A DNA stretch of 46,412 nucleotides from contig DAIUFH010000009.1 of NCBI GenBank assembly GCA_036844705.1, positions 1 to 46,412 on the forward strand, in the 5' to 3' direction. A program made the position numbers and the translations under genes. The notes beneath the pieces were generated by a model. It was given only the letters and a program-made list of their open reading frames with translations. It did no database searches and was not told where the DNA came from. The stretch is from DAIUFH01 sp036844705. Lineage in GTDB: Bacteria > Bacillota > Clostridia > Tissierellales > Tissierellaceae. This document shows, piece after piece, positions 41,882-46,412 of this stretch. Each line of letters begins with the position of its first letter. The first letter of the stretch is position 1.

Positions 41882-43512
41882 AACTGGAACGCAGATTCTC
41901 ATTCCTTCCACGTAGTCATCTGCTGCAAGATTTGGATTAGCCTTGAATAGGCTGATAACTGTTACATTAAACTTATCAGCAAGGTATTCTATTACTGATT
42001 CATTTCTACATTCATCTATATCATCAGCTGATATTATATAGGGTTTCGTTCCCTTGGGGCAAGGACAGCCTCTATTCTCATGAGGTAATATGCACAATTC
42101 TTGACCTACAGACAACTTCTCAAGATTGATATCCGGATTACCCTCCATTAAGTCCATAATTGAGATATTGAGCTTTAAAAGTATGGAACTCAATGTGTCC
42201 TTAGATTTTACCACATATATTGTGCCCCCAGGGCATTGCAAGGGGGGAGACATTCTAGGAATACAAATCATTTGTCCTACCCTCAAATTATTAGGATCTA
42301 CTCCTGGATTAGCTTCCATCAATTTTGCAACAGTAGTATTATACATTCTTGCTATTGAGTAAAGTGTATCTCCAGCTCTTACAACATAGTATACTCCATC
42401 ACACGGAGGTGTTGGTGTACCTCCTTCTGGTACGCAGATCACCATTCCCACTCTTAAATTATTTGGATCTAGGCCTGGATTTATCGCCAATATTGCATTT
42501 ACTGTTGTATTGTATCTATTAGCTATTGAAAACAATGTGTCTCCTGATCTTATCGTGTATTCAAAGGAACCTGCTGGACATCTTTGTGGTTTCTCTTCTG
42601 GTACGCAAATTACCATTCCCACTCTCAAATTATTTGGATCCAAACCTGGGTTCAATGCCAATATTGCATTTACTGTTGTATTGTATCTATTGGCTATTGT
42701 GAATAATGTGTCTCCTGATCTTATCGTATACTCAAAGGAACCTGCTGGACATCTTTGTGGGCTCTTCTCTGGTATACAAATTATCATTCCTACTACTAAA
42801 TTATTTGGATCCAAACCTGGGTTCAATGCCAATATTGCATTTACTGTTGTATNNNNNNNNNNNNNNNNNNNNNNNNNNNNNNNNNNNNNNNNNNNNNNNN
42901 NNNNNNNNNNNNNNNNNNNNNNNNNNNNNNNNNNNNNNNNNNNNNNNNNNNNTGTATCTATTGGCTATTGTGAATAGTGTATCTCCTGATCTTATCGTAT
43001 ACTCAAAGGAACCTGCTGGACATCTTGTTGGAGGCGGAGGTGTTACTGAACCAGGTATACAAATCATTTGGCCAATTTGAAGATTGTTTGGATTTATTCC
43101 TGGATTTATTCTCATGATAGCTTCTACTGTTGTATTATATCTTTGTGCCAATAGATATAAGGTATCACCTGACCTAATTGTATATGAGAATGAACCTGAA
43201 GGACATGTTGTAGGTGGAGGTGTTACCGAACCAGGTATACAAATCATTTGACCTATTTGAAGATTGTTTGGATTTATTCCTGGATTTATTCTCATGATAG
43301 CTTCTACTGNNNNNNNNNNNNNNNNNNNNNNNNNNNNNNNNNNNNNNNNNNNNNNNNNNNNNNNNNNNNNNNNNNNNNNNNNNNNNNNNNNNNNNNNNNN
43401 NNNNNNNNNTTGTATTATATCTTTGCGCTAATAGATATAAGGTGTCCCCTGACCTAATTGTATATGCAAAGCTACCACTAGGACAGTTTCTGATAGTTCT
43501 GTTATCTTTCAT
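41873..43512 (-). CDS. multi-LysM repeat protein, interrupted by two assembly gaps
   Basis: At least eight LysM modules of about 57-59 residues each, with a cysteine early in each (CPSGSF/CPAGSF) and one near the end (ICIP/ICVP). The repeat core is YTIRSGDTL..IA..YNTTV..I..INPG..PNNL..G..ICIP. There is no signal peptide or enzyme domain; such proteins resemble SafA/LysM spore-coat or wall-binding proteins. The start is ATG at 43512 after GGTGG; a GTG 9 bases earlier is open. The two N runs of 100 interrupt the frame, but without them 1440 bases (479 residues plus stop) read straight through. The first two modules are near-identical to each other, as are the middle three. The last two are diverged. 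Confidence 0.88.
42853..42952. other. assembly gap of 100 N
   Basis: Exactly 100 N inside the LysM repeat. Flanks join as ACTGTTGTAT + TGTATCTATTGG, which equals the uninterrupted consensus at the same repeat position elsewhere. Confidence 0.98.
43310..43409. other. assembly gap of 100 N
   Basis: Exactly 100 N. Flanks join as GCTTCTACTG + TTGTATTATATC, again identical to the uninterrupted consensus. Confidence 0.98.
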
Positions 43513-43573
43513 ATTAACCACCTTTCATTCAATTATCTTTGCATTATATACTATGCAAAAATAAGATTAAAGG

Positions 43574-44890
43574 TTAATAATTATGCCTAATCCTTTTACT
43601 AAAGTAATTCACTAAAAATGGTATAAATAAATAAAATGCATATGGTACTATTTCTACAGAACTAACATCAAATGTTGTAGCTGGAACCAATACTGCTATA
43701 TTCCAAGGTATCATAGGAGCAAATAATACAGCTGTATTTGAGATATCTATAGCTAAATCTTTTCTACTGATATTGTTTTCATCATATATACTTTTCATGA
43801 TTTGACTTGTAATAACTACCGCTATGGATTGATTGCCTCCGTAACATGCACTTGCAAAGGAAGTAATAGCTGTTGCTAAGAATAGTTTTGATTTATTATT
43901 AAACTTTTTAAATAACAAACTTATCTTATTAAATAAGTCCATCCCTTCTAATATACCTGCCATGGAACAGGAAATAAATACTGCTAGTCCAGTTTTAACC
44001 ATTGACAATAATCCTCCTCCTTTTATTAAGTTTACCAAAGGATCTGATGGAGGAAGACTGTAACCCCAAATTAATGTTTTAGCTAAATCACCTAAAGATG
44101 CACCTTGTATCAATAAGGAAATTATTGAACCTGTAATTATGCTTATAGCCATTGATTTTTTTACGCTAAATTGAAGTGAACTTAAAATAAGCATTATTAT
44201 AGCAGGTAGCAGCACTATAACATTGAGTGTAAAGCTGTTTTCTAAATCAATAGAAATATTATTTCCAACTATAGTCAATGGGTTTGAAAATGAGAATATT
44301 AAATATATTAAGGATGTAATTACAAACGGAATTATCGTAGTGCGTCTAAATCCTTTAAGCATTGGATACAGTTCAGTTTCTGTTTGATTTGCGACTAAAT
44401 TTGCACAGGATGACATTGGTGAGGTCCTATCTCCAAAGTAGATTCCAGATAGAATTGCTCCTGCTGTTAAATTTATGTTTATATCCCCACCCCTTGCCAT
44501 AATAATCAAAACAATGCCTATGGTACTGGCCGTTCCAAGTGAGGTCCCAAGCATATAAGAAACTAAGGAGCTTGATAAAAAAGCAAATAATATAAAAATT
44601 CTTGGATTCATTACCTTCATGCTATAATAGACAATAGCAGGAATAGTTCCCGCTATTAACCATGATGCTGTAACTAATCCTATGAGCACAAATACCTTAA
44701 TAACTACAAATGACCTTTTCCCGCCATTCCATGCATCATTTTTTATCTCATCTATTTTTTTGCCTCTAATATATGATATAATCCCAAATATTAGCAAGCT
44801 AGCAAAAAGACCATATCCAATAAAAATATTGCTCAATACACCATATATTAAAATTATAAAAGATAATATAAATCCCACAATTATTAGCAT
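43574..44890 (-). CDS. NhaC family Na+/H+ antiporter-type protein
   Basis: 438 residues with about eleven hydrophobic segments. Family words: SLGTASTIGIVLIIMARGG, AGAILSGIYFGDRTSPMSSCANLVA, SITGSIISLLIQG and TSFASACYGGNQSIAVVITSQIMKSIY. The GDRTSPMSS stretch is the substrate/ion site region of NhaC-type exchangers. NhaC members exchange Na+ with H+, or malate/lactate in MleN. Which one applies here is not shown. AGGTGA precedes the ATG. The YtqA-like gene ends 16 bases upstream on the same strand, so they may share a transcript. Confidence 0.93.
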   Translation of the reverse strand: MLIIVGFILSFIILIYGVLSNIFIGYGLFASLLIFGIISYIRGKKIDEIKNDAWNGGKRSFVVIKVFVLIGLVTASWLIAGTIPAIVYYSMKVMNPRIFILFAFLSSSLVSYMLGTSLGTASTIGIVLIIMARGGDININLTAGAILSGIYFGDRTSPMSSCANLVANQTETELYPMLKGFRRTTIIPFVITSLIYLIFSFSNPLTIVGNNISIDLENSFTLNVIVLLPAIIMLILSSLQFSVKKSMAISIITGSIISLLIQGASLGDLAKTLIWGYSLPPSDPLVNLIKGGGLLSMVKTGLAVFISCSMAGILEGMDLFNKISLLFKKFNNKSKLFLATAITSFASACYGGNQSIAVVITSQIMKSIYDENNISRKDLAIDISNTAVLFAPMIPWNIAVLVPATTFDVSSVEIVPYAFYLFIPFLVNYFSKRIRHNY

Positions 44891-44906
44891 TATTTCACCT
44901 ATCCTA

Positions 44907-45821
44907 TTATGATTTAATTCCCTGATGACTGTCTCTTATCTTTAATTCCTTATCTATAGATGTTAGCACACTGGCCTTATCTAAACTCCATTTAGGCTCA
45001 TATAGCAACTCTTTCTTTCCATCTCCGGTTAATCTATGTATAATTACATCCGCTGGCAAAATTTCCAATGCATCTACAATAATATCCACATATTCATCCT
45101 TAGTTGGTAGGCGAAATGGAGCCTTTAAATAATATTCGTAAAGATCGGTTCCCCTCTGTATATAAAGTGAATGAAGCTTAATGCCCCATATTTTTTTATT
45201 AGCTACATATCTAACTGAAGCCATTATATCATCTTTATCTTCATTAGGAAGACCTATTATCAAATGAGTGACTACTCTAATATTCTTTTCCTTCAGCCTT
45301 TCTACCGCATTTGAATATGTCGGTAAGCAATATCCCCTTCGAATAAATCTAGCGGAAGATTCATGAATACTTTGTAAACCAAGTTCAACCCAAAGAAATG
45401 TTTTCTTATTAAATTCTTGTAATAAATCTATAACATCATCACTAAGGCAATCTGGTCTAGTGGCTATGGCTAGTCCAACTACACCATCTAACTTCAGTGT
45501 TTCATCATATAGAGTCCTTAGCCTTTCTACGGAATTATATGTATTAGTAAAATTCTGAAAATATGCAATGTATTTATTTGCTTTCCATTTCCTCGATAAT
45601 AATCTTTTCTGCTCGTCTACCTGTTCTCTTATGGAGACGTGTCTTGACCCAGCAAATTCCCCTGAGCCTTCTTCACTACAAAATATGCACCCTCTTTTGT
45701 CTATAGTACCATCCCTATTTGGGCATGTAAATCCTCCATCAAGAGAGAGTTTTAATACCTTTTCACCAAAGATTCTTTGTAATTCATTATTTAATGTATT
45801 GTATCTTTTACCATCCATCAT
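44907..45821 (-). CDS. TIGR01212 family radical SAM protein (YtqA/YhcC-like)
   Basis: 304 residues. The radical SAM site is near the N-terminus: C33 in FTCPNRDGTIDKRGCIFCSEEG gives C-x11-C-x2-C, followed by GSGEFAG as in YtqA/YhcC. Further family words: KWKANKYIAYFQNFTNTY, ATRPDCLSDDVIDLL, VELGLQSIHESS, HLIIGLPNEDKDDI, GIKLHSLYIQRGTDL and IIHRLTGDGKKE. Enzyme of unknown substrate using S-adenosylmethionine and a 4Fe-4S cluster, related to Elp3-like proteins. Two ATGs are adjacent; the second (45818) is better spaced from AAGGTG. Confidence 0.93.
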   Translation of the reverse strand: MMDGKRYNTLNNELQRIFGEKVLKLSLDGGFTCPNRDGTIDKRGCIFCSEEGSGEFAGSRHVSIREQVDEQKRLLSRKWKANKYIAYFQNFTNTYNSVERLRTLYDETLKLDGVVGLAIATRPDCLSDDVIDLLQEFNKKTFLWVELGLQSIHESSARFIRRGYCLPTYSNAVERLKEKNIRVVTHLIIGLPNEDKDDIMASVRYVANKKIWGIKLHSLYIQRGTDLYEYYLKAPFRLPTKDEYVDIIVDALEILPADVIIHRLTGDGKKELLYEPKWSLDKASVLTSIDKELKIRDSHQGIKS

Positions 45822-45867
45822 ATCACCTTCTTAATATTACTAAGAATATTATATACTAAAGCACAGA

Positions 45868-45901
45868 AAAGGCTAAAAAGTTTTTTGACTTTTTAGCCTT
45901 T
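45868..45901 (-). terminator. terminator after the aconitase-type gene
   Basis: Perfect 14-bp arms AAAGGCTAAAAAGT / ACTTTTTAGCCTTT around a 6-base loop, T-rich tails on both strands. Confidence 0.85.
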
Positions 45902-45936
45902 TTATAAAATAATATCATATTCCTTATCTCATATGT

Positions 45937-46412
45937 TTAGTTTTTAAGTCTATTAATTGTACCTCCAAGCTTTATAGAATCTAAATCATATTGGAAAAGT
46001 GGTGATTTAACCTTTATTTCTATATCTTTTGTCTTATTCTTTATTATATATTCTTCGCCTTCTTTTAAATCTACAGTGTTTAGAGATATATCATCTCCTT
46101 GAGATATCTTTTCATAATCTTCTTCATCTACAAATGTCAATGGCAATATCCCCCAATTTACTAAATTTGCAAGATGCAACCTAGCATAATTCTTTGCAAT
46201 TATAGCTTTAACACCTAAATATCTTGGCAATATTGCGGCTTGCTCTCTACTTGAACCTTGTCCATAATTTGAACCAGAGACTAAGAATCCTCCTCCTGCT
46301 TTATTAGCTCTTTCAGCAAAAGATTCATCTACGACCTTAAAGGTATGTTTTGATAACTCAGGTATATTTGACCTTATAGGTAGATAATTTGCTCCAGCAG
46401 GGCAAATATGGT
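45937..46412 (-). CDS. aconitate hydratase-type protein, C-terminal part (cut by window edge)
   Basis: The frame continues past the window edge, so about 158 C-terminal residues are seen. They form the swivel domain of aconitases: HICPAGANYLPIRSNIPELS, GGGFLVSGSNYGQGSSREQAA, RYLGVKAIIAKNYARLHLANLVNWGILPLTF. The SSRE region holds the substrate-binding Arg and Ser residues. The ending (KLGGTINRLKN) is like the single-chain clostridial/Thermotoga type aconitase. An isopropylmalate or homoaconitate relative cannot be ruled out, but the fused C-terminus favours aconitase. A strong terminator follows. Confidence 0.88.
   Translation of the reverse strand, partial: HICPAGANYLPIRSNIPELSKHTFKVVDESFAERANKAGGGFLVSGSNYGQGSSREQAAILPRYLGVKAIIAKNYARLHLANLVNWGILPLTFVDEEDYEKISQGDDISLNTVDLKEGEEYIIKNKTKDIEIKVKSPLFQYDLDSIKLGGTINRLKN

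Noticed and set aside
42126..42977. Plus-strand open frames across the LysM repeats
   Set aside because: They are antisense to the repeats, repeat themselves with the LysM period, and contain translated N.
41873..43512. Regular repeats considered as a CRISPR array
   Set aside because: Units are about 171-177 bases, coding and without unique spacers. They translate into LysM modules.

Overview
The window looks like a chromosomal segment of a low-GC, Gram-positive anaerobe of the Clostridia/Tissierellia type. Evidence seen: strongly AT-rich DNA; strong GGAGG-type ribosome binding sites with frequent GTG/TTG starts; a trimeric NADH-linked [FeFe] hydrogenase (hydCBA); type 2 (FMN) isopentenyl-diphosphate isomerase; LytR-CpsA-Psr and LysM cell-wall proteins; a BirA-box-controlled bioY. 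Nothing points to a plasmid or phage. I cannot name the species. Two runs of exactly 100 N inside a LysM gene show that this is a draft assembly.

Layout. 1-5.3 kb (minus): 5' part of a helicase with an N-terminal nuclease-like domain and 4Fe-4S-type cysteines, a CPWC glutaredoxin-like protein, an SH3b membrane protein, an AI-2E family protein, a CNNM/CBS HlyC-CorC protein and a PPC-domain protein. 5.5-12.4 kb: a peptide/amidohydrolase cluster with M29 aminopeptidase, MerR-TipAS regulator, AbgT transporter, two M20 amidohydrolases and an ECF S component. 12.6-17.1 kb (minus): MATE exporter, AraC regulator with a GH39-like C-terminus, DMT exporter. 17.2-19.1 kb (plus): class V aminotransferase (cysteine-desulfurase-like) and a DsrE-like protein. 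19.1-20.5 kb (minus): a decayed GntR-controlled ABC transporter in which the ATPase is truncated and the first permease is reduced to its C-terminus. 20.6-23.0 kb (plus): bioY and a DUF2207 surface protein.

23.1-31.8 kb (minus): an AlbA_2/ATPase putative regulator preceded by a dense array of ATCGT dyads, a small membrane-anchored protein, a copper-amine-oxidase-N (stalk) protein, then a module of secreted protein, ABC ATPase, permease, histidine kinase and response regulator. 32.0-34.2 kb: fni and an LCP ligase. 34.4-38.2 kb: hydC-hydB-hydA behind a 32-bp palindrome with Rex-like half-sites. 38.4-40.6 kb: a NitT/TauT-type ABC importer. 40.7-43.5 kb: a lipoprotein and the multi-LysM protein. 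43.6-46.4 kb: NhaC antiporter, YtqA-like radical SAM protein and the 3' part of an aconitase-type hydratase.

How it works together: AbgT and the M20/M29 enzymes suggest scavenging of acylated amino acids or peptides. HydABC would reoxidise NADH and ferredoxin with H2 release. The kinase/ABC module looks like an envelope-stress or peptide-sensing unit. Several regulatory sites can be read directly: the BirA box, good sigma-A-type promoters, the dyad array and many strong hairpin terminators. Dispersed intergenic repeats of two families are present, and one copy lies inside the bioY coding sequence.
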